The position numbers and the translations under genes were made by a program. Shown piece after piece: positions 36,301 to 43,486 of a stretch of DNA of 51,173 nucleotides. Positions within the stretch are counted from its first letter, which is position 1. The number at the start of each line of letters is the position of its first letter. Source of the DNA: an uncultured Anaeromyxobacter sp. (lineage in GTDB: Bacteria; Myxococcota; Myxococcia; Myxococcales; Anaeromyxobacteraceae); assembly GCA_903855945.1 (NCBI GenBank), contig CAIOAK010000028.1, forward strand, positions 1 through 51,173. The letters are read 5' to 3'. The notes under the pieces were generated by a model that did no database searches, had not been told where the DNA came from, and saw only the letters and a list, made by a program, of their open reading frames with translations.

Positions 36301-39300
36301 GGACGCTCGTGCCGAGGCCTCTGCTGTCGGCCGGCGGGGCCGATGCCTGGTTCGGGTCATAGGTCAGGGCGAGGTCGCCGTTGGCACGGCTGGCGGTGCC
36401 GTGACACGCGGTGCAGGTCAGGTTGACGACGTCGATCACCCCGTTCATGTGCTTCGTGGGGTGAACGCTGGAGATGGTGTACCCGTCGTGGCAGTCGGCG
36501 CAGTTCGTGCCCATGGGGTGAGCCCCGCCGGGCGGGAGATCATGGCAGGATCCGCACGCTGCGGCTGCGGCGCCCCCCAGCCAGGACGGGGAATTGTTCG
36601 CGGGTCCGTTCCGCATGTTGCCGTGGCAGTAGGTGTTGGAGCAGGTGCCCGCCGCGTTGCCACCGGAGGCCGTGTTGCTGCCGGAGTAGGTGGCAGTCAC
36701 GATGCCGCCGGTCCGGGCCAGCGCGCCGAAGGCGATGGTCGCCCGGGCGCCGCCCGAGCCGCTGCCCGTGGCGTGGCTGGTGTCGAGGTTCGCCGGAACC
36801 GTGTGGCACTCGGAGCAGGCCATGGGGGTGCTGCGCCACCGCGTCCCGGTGAGGTGCGCCCCGTGGGCGCCCACGGCCGCGAACGTGGCAGCCGTGTTGC
36901 CCGCCGTGTCAACGGCCGAGGCGCTGAAGCCCGGGGCCGAGGCGAGGCTGGTGTTGTCGACGGCGGCGCCGGACTGGCCGGCGAGCACGCCGTGGCAGGC
37001 GGTGCAGCCGGCGGCGGGCTTCTGGACGATGCCGTCGACGTGGGTCGAGGCCGTGACGGTGGAGGAGGTGGTGCCGGTGTGGCAGGAGCCGCAGCTCGTG
37101 TTGACCGGGTGGTGCGTCGTCGCGGTCGCCGGCGGGTTGCCGTGGCAGCCCGTGCAGGTGAGCTTGGCAGGGGAGCCAGGGTTCCACGAGACGGCCGAGG
37201 CGCTCAGGTTTCCGCCCGGGAAGTTGCCGTGGCAGTAGGTGTTGGAGCAGGTGTGGTTCGTGAGGTTGTAGGCCGAGGGAGCCGCGCCCTGGGCCACCGA
37301 CAGGCTCGAGTAGGCCACGCCGATGACGCCATCGGAATGGTCGTTGGTCGCCGGCATGGTGTGGCAATTCACGCAGGCGAGCGCGTTCGAGAGCGGGGTG
37401 CCGGTGCTGCCCTGGTTCACGTGGGCCATGTGAACGCCGGCGACTCCGGTCGCCGAGGCGACGAGCGGAGGTGAGATCTGGACGTTCGCATCGGCGGTGG
37501 ACACGGCCATCCGTGTCGGGTCGCCGTGGCAGGAGGAGCAGGACAGGTTGGAGAGATCGACCGACCCGTCGACGTGGCCGGCAGGATCGACGATCGACTG
37601 CGTGGCGTTGTCGTAGTTGCCGTGGCACTTGCCGCAGGTGGAGAGGGTGGAGCCCTGCGGGTGGGTGCCGCCCGGCGGGTTTCCGTGGCAGCTGCCGCAG
37701 GCGGCGGTTCCGGACCAGCTGATGGCGTTCGTGCCCGCGCCGTTCTTGAAGTTGCCGTGGCAGTAGGTGTTGGAGCAGTTGCCGCTCGTGTAGGACGGAG
37801 CCGGGTAGGTGCCGCCGGTGCCCTGGGTGCCGAGCGTGCCGAAGGCGACGTTGGGCTGCCCGTCGGCGTGGAGCTGCGTGACGGGGATGGCGTTCTTGTG
37901 GCACTCGGAGCAGGCCACCTGCTTCGAATAGGCCGGGCCACCGTCGGCGCCGAGGAGCAGGTGCTTCAGGTGGGCGCCGACCCTGGCGCCGGACGACAGG
38001 TTGGAGGAATCGACCGGCGGGGCGGACGAGAAGGCGACCAGATCGGTGTCGGACCCGGTGCGTGCCGGATCGCCGTGGCAGGAGGTGCAGGTCTGGGCGA
38101 CGTACTCGACGGCCCCGTTCACGTGGGTGGATGCGTTGACGGTGGTCGAGGTGTACCCGGAGTGACAGGTGCCGCAGTCGGTTCGGCTGGGGTGGTAGCC
38201 GCCGGTGGACGTCAGGGCGGGCGGCATGCCGTGGCACGAGTTGCAGGCCAGCGTGCCGGCCGTGGTCCAGCTGGGGGACACGGTGGCCGAGCCGATGCCG
38301 CCGCCCAGGTTGCCGTGGCAGTAGGTGCTGGCGCAGGAACCGCCCGCTCCGACGTAGCTGGCGCTGGCGATGGAGCCCGTGGTGGCGAGGTTGCCGAGGA
38401 CGACGGCGCCGGCCGTGGCGACGCCGGTCTTGTGGACCTGGGTTCCCGGGACCGCATGGCAGGCGTTGCAGAGCACCGGACGGGAGCGTGTGCCGAGGAC
38501 GTGCGAGGCGTGGGTGCCGACGCCGGCGTTCGTCGCCGTCGTGTGGCCGTAGGTGTCGGGCGCCCCCGTGCCGGTGGGGGCGGAGGCGACGTTCGGATCC
38601 TGGTTTCCAGACGCGACGAGCGACGGATTTCCGTGGCAGGTGAAGCAGGAAAGGTTGGCGGTATCGACCAGGCCGTTCACGTGCTTTCCGCCCGCGACGA
38701 GCACGGCGCCGGTGGCGTCAACGGTGCTCGAGTGGCAACTGCTGCAGGTGGTGAGGGCCGCGGCGTTGTGGTGGTTGGCGGTGGTGGGCGGAGACTTGTG
38801 GCAGCTCCCGCAGTCGGCTGTGGCGCCGTTCCACGACCAGGTCGCCACCGTGCCCTTCGTCGTCGTCGAATCGAGCGAGGCGCCGTGGCAGTAGGTGGCG
38901 CAGGTGGTGGGCGTGCTCGTCCCGTTGCCCTGGACGAACGTGGGGGCGAAGGCGGCCAGGTTCGCTCCGGTGGCCTTGGCGAACGTGACGTTCACGGTAC
39001 CGTCGGAATGCGAGACGTTTCCGGTCTGGTCCGGATGGCACTCGGTGCAGGCGATGGGCTTGTAGGTGGCACCCGACACGGCCGGGTTCGAGTGGGAAAC
39101 GTGGGTTCCGACCAGGACGCCGGTGGTGGCCCCCAGGAAGTCTACCGGAGGCGCGGAGGCCTGGTTCAGGTCGGCACCCGCCACGCTGGCACGCGACGCG
39201 GTGCCGTGGCAGGAGGTGCAGGTCATGTTGGCCACTTCCACGATGCCGTTCAGGTGGAGGGTCGGGTTGACCGTGGTCGCCGTGTAGCCGGTGTGGCAGT

Positions 39301-41977
39301 CCGCGCAGACGTCGCCCCGGGGGTGGGTTCCGCCGGGCGGCATGCCGTGGCAGGAACCGCAGTCGGCGGCGACCGCGCCGCCCAGCCAGGACGGGGCGAA
39401 GGCCGTCGCGCCGTTCTTGAAGTTGCCGTGGCAGTAGGTGTTGGAGCACGTGCCGGCTGCGTTCCCGCCGGCCGCAGTGGTGCTGCCCGCGTAGGCTGCG
39501 GTCAGGATGCCGCCGGTCCGGGAGAGCGTCCCGAAGGCGACGGTGGCGCGCGCGCCGCCGGAACCGGAGCCGGTCGAGTGGCTCGTGTCGCCGGAGGCTG
39601 GGACGACGTGGCACTCGCTGCAGGCGATGGGCGAGCTCCTCCACCGGGTGCCCGTGAGGTGGGCCGCGTGGGCGCCCACGCTGGCGAAGGTGGCGGCCAC
39701 GTTGCCGAGGGTGTCCACGGCCGTGGCGCCGTATCCGGGAGCCGAGGTGGGACTGGTGTTGGCGACCGCCGCCCCACCCTGGCCAGAGAGGACGCCGTGG
39801 CAGGCGGTGCAGCCGTTCGCGGGCTTCTGGAAGAGGCCGTCTACGTGGCCGGCAACCGGCACGCTGTTGCTCGTGTAGCCGGTGTGGCAGGAGCCGCAGG
39901 ACGCGTTGGCCGGGTGGCGCGTGGTCGCGGTCGGGGGAGGGTTGCCGTGGCAGCCGGTGCAGGTGAGCTTGCCCTCGGTGGCCCACGAGAGCGCCGCCGC
40001 ACTGACGTTTCCGCCCGCGAAGTTTCCGTGGCAGTAGGTGTTGGAGCAGGTGTGGCTGGTCTGGTTGTAGGCAGTCGGGACCGCGCCCTGGGCCACCGAC
40101 AGGCTCGAGTAGATCACGCCGACGATGCCGTCCCCATGGTCGTTGTTCGTGGGGACGGTGTGGCAGTTGACGCAGGCGAGCGGGGTGGAGAGCGGCGCGC
40201 CCGTGCTTCCCTGGTTCACGTGGGCGAGGTGCACGCCCGCGACGCCGGTGGCCGACGCCGCCGACGGCGGGGAGGAGGCCTGGTTCAGGTCCGCCCCGGC
40301 GACGCTCGCGCGGGCGGGCTTGCCGTGGCACGTGGTGCAGGTCTCGGGGGCGAGCAGCGTGTTCTTGCCGTCGAGGTGGGTGACGAGCGCCGCGCCGGTG
40401 ATGGAGCCGGTGGTGGCGGTCAGGTACGTGTAGCCGGTGCCGTGGCAACTCGCGCAATCGGTGTTGGAGGGGTGCCCGTGGGCCGTGGCCGTGGGGGGGT
40501 TGCCGTGGCAGGAGGTGCAGTCCACCTTCGTGTCGGAGTTCCAGGCGATCGTCGAGGCCGTGGCGCCGATCAGGGCCAGGTTTCCGCCGTGGCACCAGGT
40601 GGAGGAGCAGTTGAGCGCCGGTCCGGAGACGGAGGTGGTCGGCGACGAGCCGTTCGCGGAGGCCAGCGCGCCCCATGCGATCGCGACCGTGCCGTCCGAG
40701 TGGGTGGTGTCGCCGTCGGCCGGGAGCGTGCCGTGGCACTCGCTGCAGGCGATCGTCTTCGACATGAGCGTGGGGGTCAGGTGCTTCTCGTGGGCTCCGA
40801 CGCCGCGGGAGGTGGTCGCCGAGTTGCCGGAGGCGTCCACCGAACCGGCACCGGATCCCGGGGCCGAGTAGAGGCTGGTGTTGTTCGCGGCCACGCCCGT
40901 CGGCCCGGCCAGGACGCCGTGGCAGGCGGTGCAGCCGTTCGCCGGCTTCTGCACCGTGCCGTCCACGTGCGTGGACGCGGTGACGGTGTCCTTCGTGTAC
41001 CCGGTGTGGCAGGAACCGCAGCTCGCGTTGGCCGGGTGACGGGTGGTGGCCGTCGCGGGCGGATTGCCGTGGCAGCCGGTGCAGGTGAGCTTCCCGGCGG
41101 CCGACCAGGACAGCGCCGCCGTGGCCCGGTTCCCGCCCGGGAAGTTGCCGTGGCAGTAGGTGTTCGAGCAGGTGTGGTTCGTGAGGTCGTAGGACGACGG
41201 GGCGGCGCCCGCGGCCAGGGCGATCCCCGTGTAGACGACATCCACGACGCCGCTCGGGTGAGTGGTGCCGGTGACCGACGGGTGGCAGGCGGAGCACGCC
41301 GTGGGGTTCGCGAGGGGGGCGCCGGTGCTGCCCTGGTTCACGTGGGCGAGGTGCACGCCCGCGACGCCGGTCGGGTTCGCGGTGACGGGTGGCGCCGCCG
41401 CCTGGTTCGCATCGGCGCCGGCGACGGCCGCGCGACCCTCCGTTCCGTGGCAGGAGGTACAGGTCCCGCCGCTGACGTCGGCCTTCCCGTTCAGGTGGGC
41501 GCCGGAGGTGAGGTTGATCGTGCCGTCCTTGTTCAAGGTATCGGGGTGACACGACACGCAGGAACTGGGAGCGGGTGCCTTCGCGACCGCCGGGTGGTTG
41601 CTGGGCGGCATTCCGTGGCAGGACGAGCAATCGAGCGGCGTCGTGTCGGTCCAGGCAGGCTTCGCGCTGGTTCCGGACACCGCACCAAAGGTGAAGCTGC
41701 CGTGGCAGGAGACGTTGCTGCACGTCTTCGTGGCCGGGTCGAAACGAGCACCGGCGGACAGCAACGGAACGTTCTGCGAGAAGTCGACCGCGAATCCGGA
41801 GGCGGAATGGCAGGCGGCGCAGGTCACCGGCGCAGCGAACGTGCTGCCCGCGAGGTGAGCGCGGTGGACGGGCCCGGCTGGTGCGATATCGGAACTGGTC
41901 GAGGACTTCGAGCAGCCCTGCACGAGCAGGGCAAGCAGTCCGACCGCCACAACATGCTGGAGCTTCTTGAATGCCAT
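30365..41977 (-). CDS. Giant 94-heme multiheme cytochrome c, probable lipoprotein
   Basis: A 3870-residue cytochrome with 94 heme-binding motifs by direct count. After a hydrophobic N-terminus ending in LLVQGC (probable lipobox) come four hemes, then sixteen five-heme modules (about 187 residues each), then ten hemes spread through a longer C-terminal part. Each module has one CX4CH (CSNTYCHGNF type), but hemes 27 and 52 are CX3CH (CATYCH). Modules fall into sub-types that recur as blocks. The C-terminal region has a heme-free stretch of about 200 residues with a Cys pair, then CFKCH, CSDCH, CRNCH, CTGCH. ATG 41977 is used; 21 extra in-frame residues upstream are unlikely. Expected function: long-range extracellular electron transport, e.g. 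a molecular wire. Confidence 0.93.
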   Translation of the reverse strand: MAFKKLQHVVAVGLLALLVQGCSKSSTSSDIAPAGPVHRAHLAGSTFAAPVTCAACHSASGFAVDFSQNVPLLSAGARFDPATKTCSNVSCHGSFTFGAVSGTSAKPAWTDTTPLDCSSCHGMPPSNHPAVAKAPAPSSCVSCHPDTLNKDGTINLTSGAHLNGKADVSGGTCTSCHGTEGRAAVAGADANQAAAPPVTANPTGVAGVHLAHVNQGSTGAPLANPTACSACHPSVTGTTHPSGVVDVVYTGIALAAGAAPSSYDLTNHTCSNTYCHGNFPGGNRATAALSWSAAGKLTCTGCHGNPPATATTRHPANASCGSCHTGYTKDTVTASTHVDGTVQKPANGCTACHGVLAGPTGVAANNTSLYSAPGSGAGSVDASGNSATTSRGVGAHEKHLTPTLMSKTIACSECHGTLPADGDTTHSDGTVAIAWGALASANGSSPTTSVSGPALNCSSTWCHGGNLALIGATASTIAWNSDTKVDCTSCHGNPPTATAHGHPSNTDCASCHGTGYTYLTATTGSITGAALVTHLDGKNTLLAPETCTTCHGKPARASVAGADLNQASSPPSAASATGVAGVHLAHVNQGSTGAPLSTPLACVNCHTVPTNNDHGDGIVGVIYSSLSVAQGAVPTAYNQTSHTCSNTYCHGNFAGGNVSAAALSWATEGKLTCTGCHGNPPPTATTRHPANASCGSCHTGYTSNSVPVAGHVDGLFQKPANGCTACHGVLSGQGGAAVANTSPTSAPGYGATAVDTLGNVAATFASVGAHAAHLTGTRWRSSPIACSECHVVPASGDTSHSTGSGSGGARATVAFGTLSRTGGILTAAYAGSTTAAGGNAAGTCSNTYCHGNFKNGATAFAPSWLGGAVAADCGSCHGMPPGGTHPRGDVCADCHTGYTATTVNPTLHLNGIVEVANMTCTSCHGTASRASVAGADLNQASAPPVDFLGATTGVLVGTHVSHSNPAVSGATYKPIACTECHPDQTGNVSHSDGTVNVTFAKATGANLAAFAPTFVQGNGTSTPTTCATYCHGASLDSTTTKGTVATWSWNGATADCGSCHKSPPTTANHHNAAALTTCSSCHSSTVDATGAVLVAGGKHVNGLVDTANLSCFTCHGNPSLVASGNQDPNVASAPTGTGAPDTYGHTTATNAGVGTHASHVLGTRSRPVLCNACHAVPGTQVHKTGVATAGAVVLGNLATTGSIASASYVGAGGSCASTYCHGNLGGGIGSATVSPSWTTAGTLACNSCHGMPPALTSTGGYHPSRTDCGTCHSGYTSTTVNASTHVNGAVEYVAQTCTSCHGDPARTGSDTDLVAFSSAPPVDSSNLSSGARVGAHLKHLLLGADGGPAYSKQVACSECHKNAIPVTQLHADGQPNVAFGTLGTQGTGGTYPAPSYTSGNCSNTYCHGNFKNGAGTNAISWSGTAACGSCHGNPPGGTHPQGSTLSTCGKCHGNYDNATQSIVDPAGHVDGSVDLSNLSCSSCHGDPTRMAVSTADANVQISPPLVASATGVAGVHMAHVNQGSTGTPLSNALACVNCHTMPATNDHSDGVIGVAYSSLSVAQGAAPSAYNLTNHTCSNTYCHGNFPGGNLSASAVSWNPGSPAKLTCTGCHGNPPATATTHHPVNTSCGSCHTGTTSSTVTASTHVDGIVQKPAAGCTACHGVLAGQSGAAVDNTSLASAPGFSASAVDTAGNTAATFAAVGAHGAHLTGTRWRSTPMACSECHTVPANLDTSHATGSGSGGARATIAFGALARTGGIVTATYSGSNTASGGNAAGTCSNTYCHGNMRNGPANNSPSWLGGAAAAACGSCHDLPPGGAHPMGTNCADCHDGYTISSVHPTKHMNGVIDVVNLTCTACHGTASRANGDLALTYDPNQASAPPADSRGLGTSVLVGTHLAHSNPVAASAVYKPVACTECHPDNSGNTSHANFVEDLTFATATAANLGGFTATFTQGNGTSTPTTCATYCHGSSLNPTTTKGSVASWAWNGAATDCGGCHKSPPGTANHHNAAAITTCNKCHSTTVDAAGAVLVAGGKHLNGAVDYPNLTCTTCHGNPSFVASGSQDPNAAAAPTGAGAPDTYGNVAVATAGVGTHASHILGARSKPVLCSACHAVPGTQVHKTGVATAGTVLFAYLATTGGASPTYPGPGGTCSNTYCHGTLGGGIGAGKVSPGWTTAGTLVCNSCHGMPPAQTSTGGYHPNRADCGTCHAGYTSTTVNAASHVNGAVEYVTQTCTSCHGDPVRTGSDADLVAFSSAPPVDSSNLSSGAKVGAHLKHLLTGGTGGPAYSKQVACAECHKNAIPVTQLHADGQPNVAFGTLGTQGTGGTYPAPSYASGTCSNTYCHGNFMNGAGTNAISWTGTAACGSCHANPPGGTHPPGSTLLTCGNCHGNYDNATQSIIDPAGHVDGSVDLSKMSCTACHGDAARVVVSTADSNVKSSPPIVSPGSTGVAGVHLAHVNQGSTGAPLSSAFKCVNCHSMPATNDHSDGIIGVTYGSLSVAQGAAPSAYNLTNHTCSNTYCHGNFPGGNQSASAISWSTAGKLACTGCHGNPPATATTHHPANSSCGSCHTGTTSSTVTASSHVDGVVQKPANGCTACHGVLAGQSGSAVANNSPTSAPGYGGTGVNASGSSAVTSRGVGAHAKHLTPTLRTGSIACTECHGTLPAAGDITHANGSVAISWGSLASTLGSSPTTSVVGTTLSCSANWCHGGNSALSGATASTIAWNTSATVNCTSCHGNPPAGNGHPLSNACASCHGTGYTYLTATTGSISGAALNTHIDGLITLVAAQSCTSCHGTPGRTSVAGADASQASAPPAVASATGIAGVHLAHVNQGSTGAQLSAPFACVNCHTVPAINTHSNGVIEVTYASLSVARGATPSAYDLTNHTCSNTYCHGNFPGGNQSASAISWSTSGKLTCTACHGNPPSLTSTSHHPANTNCVACHGTGFSSSTVAAATHVDGAVTLSRSGCSLCHGDLTQTGVLSTSPASAPGYNANSADTTGAVLATFAPVGAHAAHLNGTHLRSTAITCNECHVVPINGDVAHATGSGTGGARATLTFGTLARTGGIVTATYSGSSTGTGGAGSGTCSNTYCHGNFRNGALDAPSWLGGAAGQACGSCHGVPPGGTHPAPASDCGSCHPGYTSGSVNPIAHLNGVIDSDRTACSTCHSSFAAGMNQNTSYHHVMAGDPGASYPTYGGPTLAEGSRNCNICHMKHEFTNPATNVRDTVNIASPTGATVDYNAVATDKGLCLGCHNQGTMNKDVTRQKNDGTLATARLDATSFAGSSHDYFVAGSFGGNAFQVDCVKCHNSDAANEWQSGTYQFSIHNSTDRRLRAPMGRATITDDDSEGFCYRCHSNAADAIGGTKKAVNANDWYGAVTTMPAQSTGVFAQMQKVTSGSGHLVASYTAKHRPNPAEETLSFISANKHVDCADCHDSHLARRGNVSESGTVTAAAAACTNTTTSLCDTSQNWVTNAWKGFYVDTYTASSGANIARAQITGNTATQLTLATTTALAPVVGNAYRISMRANGGAVSSATANTLTDSQSAVGGLKAWSANAFAGWYVSIVLGTGAGQTMGIASNTGNVLTIASAWATIPTTTSRYVISKLPNVMLGSSGVSAVSWSGGTVTAWGEARTFTPAAGSTTPLPDATAEWQVCFKCHSAANTSLATWNSSWTDMAQAFNPRNQSYHPVLAPAAAYAATGFGNTQVTTAQVTSGWKPGDTMACSDCHGNDDPGSAATQGPHASAVKFILKGPNTRWPFQADGVTRWTFNNSTTGVGTAAGLFCRNCHPALSGVHSTDGAHKTLACTGCHLVIPHGGKVKRLMRTTNTPAPYADTGTAAQLRAYAGGTSESTSCGAGCTAKHPLAATTTNSW
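34184..39800 (-). repeat. Tandem 2.81-kb duplication (five modules, 25 hemes) inside the 94-heme gene
   Basis: Hemes 20-44 and 45-69 are two in-frame copies of the same five-module block. Equivalent positions are about 2,811 nt (937 codons) apart; for example, roughly 118 nt starting at 34,980 and at 37,791 are identical. Shorter matches of about 560 bp reflect the five-heme modules. The near-identity points to recent duplication or gene conversion. Confidence 0.85.
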
Positions 41978-42077
41978 GCGAGGCCTTCGAGCCGGGACGG
42001 AAATGTGGACCAAGACAATCGAATAAGAGCCGGACCCCATTATCTTGGATCCGTATCGCGCGTCTATACGACACTAG

Positions 42078-42109
42078 CTTACATCTACTTACATCCTTGA
42101 TAAGCAAGG
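42078..42109. promoter_or_regulatory. Repeats in the AT-rich leader of the 94-heme gene
   Basis: CTTACATC occurs twice with a 10-bp period (42078-42085, 42088-42095), followed by a CCTTG/CAAGG inverted repeat with a 5-nt spacer (42095-42109). The 238-bp gap (41978-42215) is much richer in A+T than its surroundings and holds the start region of the giant gene. No convincing -35/-10 pair was found. Confidence 0.35.
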
Positions 42110-42215
42110 AGGAATATCCCCCTATTTTACGCCAACGTGACCGCAGACACGGCCCGATCCCACTGCCCACCGATTTAATCATCGACCCGGTGATGGCAAA
42201 CCAATGGGGGAGCCC

Positions 42216-42671
42216 CTATCGGGGGGGGATCGCCGCCGGTTTCGCCGAAACCGTCGAGACGGCGTCCACTTTCCACCGCCCCCCATCGCGCACCAGGGCG
42301 TAGCGCATCCGCATGTCGGAGTCGAAGTCGGGCCCATCGGGTCGCCCCGGAGCCAGGGAGCGGTCGTGGTATCGCCACCGCTCCGTCGTCTCGACGACGG
42401 CCCCGTCTCCCGACGCCTTCGCCGAGGCGACCTCGAACGACTCCAGGCGAGCCTCCAGGGCCAGCTTCGCGCCCGCCTTGAGGTCGACGAGGACCTGCAC
42501 GCGGGCCTGCTCCTTCGGCGTCGCCAGGCCTGCGAGCAGCGCCGCGTCGTTCCGCCCGTAGGCCCGGACGAGCGCATCGTCGTACTCGCGGACCGCCCTG
42601 GAGGCCTCGGCCTCCGCCCCGAGGCACGCGGGCAGGAGGAGGGCCGCCAGGAACCCGGCGCGGCAGTTCAT
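42216..42671 (-). CDS. Small exported protein of the cytochrome maturation operon
   Basis: A 151-residue protein beginning MNCRAGFLAALLLPACLG, a signal peptide and possible lipobox (LPAC). The rest is a single small domain, with WRYHDRSL and YALVRDGGRWKVDAVSTV suggesting an NTF2-like or similar alpha/beta fold; I do not recognise the family. ATG 42671 overlaps the stop of ccsA (ATGA), so it is coupled to heme-c maturation genes and may help cytochrome assembly. Confidence 0.6.
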   Translation of the reverse strand: MNCRAGFLAALLLPACLGAEAEASRAVREYDDALVRAYGRNDAALLAGLATPKEQARVQVLVDLKAGAKLALEARLESFEVASAKASGDGAVVETTERWRYHDRSLAPGRPDGPDFDSDMRMRYALVRDGGRWKVDAVSTVSAKPAAIPPR

Positions 42672-43486
42672 CCACCCACCATGTACGAGTTGTGGACGGT
42701 CGGGACCATGATGGCGACCACGAAGAGGGTCACGACCGCGAACCCGAGGGCGACGAAGGTGAGCCACGCCATCCGTTTCCCGGTCCAGCGGTGGAGCACC
42801 CGGAAGTGCAGGACGAGGCCGAAGACGATCCAGGTCACGAGCGCGCTCGTCTCGATCGGGTCCCAGCCCCAGTACCGTCCCCAGGACTGGTGGGCCCAGA
42901 GCGCGCCGGCCACGATCATGACCCCGAGGAAGAGGAAGGAGATGATCGTGAACTGGTGGGCGTAAAGGTCGAGCTTCTCGGCGGACGGGAGCTTCCGGAG
43001 GGCCTGCGGTCGCCGGTCCTTCACGAGCCAGGCGGCCGCGCAGGCGGCGGCGAGCAGGATGGAGGCGAAGAAGAGCTTGGCAAATCCGATGTGGAGGAAG
43101 AGCCACCACGACTTGAAGATGATCGGGACCTCTCGCTTGAGATCGAAGGTGCTCACCGACCAGCCCATGAGCAGGAAGGCCGCGGGCGCCACGAAGACGC
43201 CGAGGCCTGCGATCCCCCGCGCGAACAGGGTCGCCGCGAGCCAGACCGCGACGAGGATGAAGGTGTCTGCCGAGATCACCTCGTAGCGGGTGTTGTACGG
43301 TCCGTGACCCACCTCCACCCATCGCATCGCGAGCGATGCCGCGTGGGGGACGAGTCCGAACGCGAGGAGGGCGCGGCCGGCCGTGGATGCGGAGGCCTTG
43401 CCCGTGGCCGCCCATGCGAACCAGGCCACGGTCGCGAGCGCGTACAGGCTGACTGCGGACCAGAAGAGGATGCTCTGCACGGTCAC
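42668..43486 (-). CDS. ccsA: Cytochrome c biogenesis protein CcsA/ResC (System II heme handling)
   Basis: A 272-residue membrane protein with eight predicted helices. WAHQSWGRYWGWDPIETSALVTW holds the tryptophan-rich WWD heme-binding loop. Conserved His candidates lie in LVPHAASLA and DLYAHQF. With ResB it forms the System II synthase that exports heme and attaches it to apocytochromes. GTG 43486 overlaps the TGA of resB. Its placement between two giant cytochrome genes suggests a dedicated maturase. Confidence 0.92.
   Translation of the reverse strand: MTVQSILFWSAVSLYALATVAWFAWAATGKASASTAGRALLAFGLVPHAASLAMRWVEVGHGPYNTRYEVISADTFILVAVWLAATLFARGIAGLGVFVAPAAFLLMGWSVSTFDLKREVPIIFKSWWLFLHIGFAKLFFASILLAAACAAAWLVKDRRPQALRKLPSAEKLDLYAHQFTIISFLFLGVMIVAGALWAHQSWGRYWGWDPIETSALVTWIVFGLVLHFRVLHRWTGKRMAWLTFVALGFAVVTLFVVAIMVPTVHNSYMVGG

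Noticed and set aside
32222-42100. Two plus-strand ORFs of 1750 and 1524 codons (32222-37474, 37526-42100)
   Set aside because: They lie opposite the 94-heme gene, have Gly/Ala/Val/Arg-rich composition with no domain, and exist because the high-GC repeats lack stops in that frame. The CxxCH frame is the real one.
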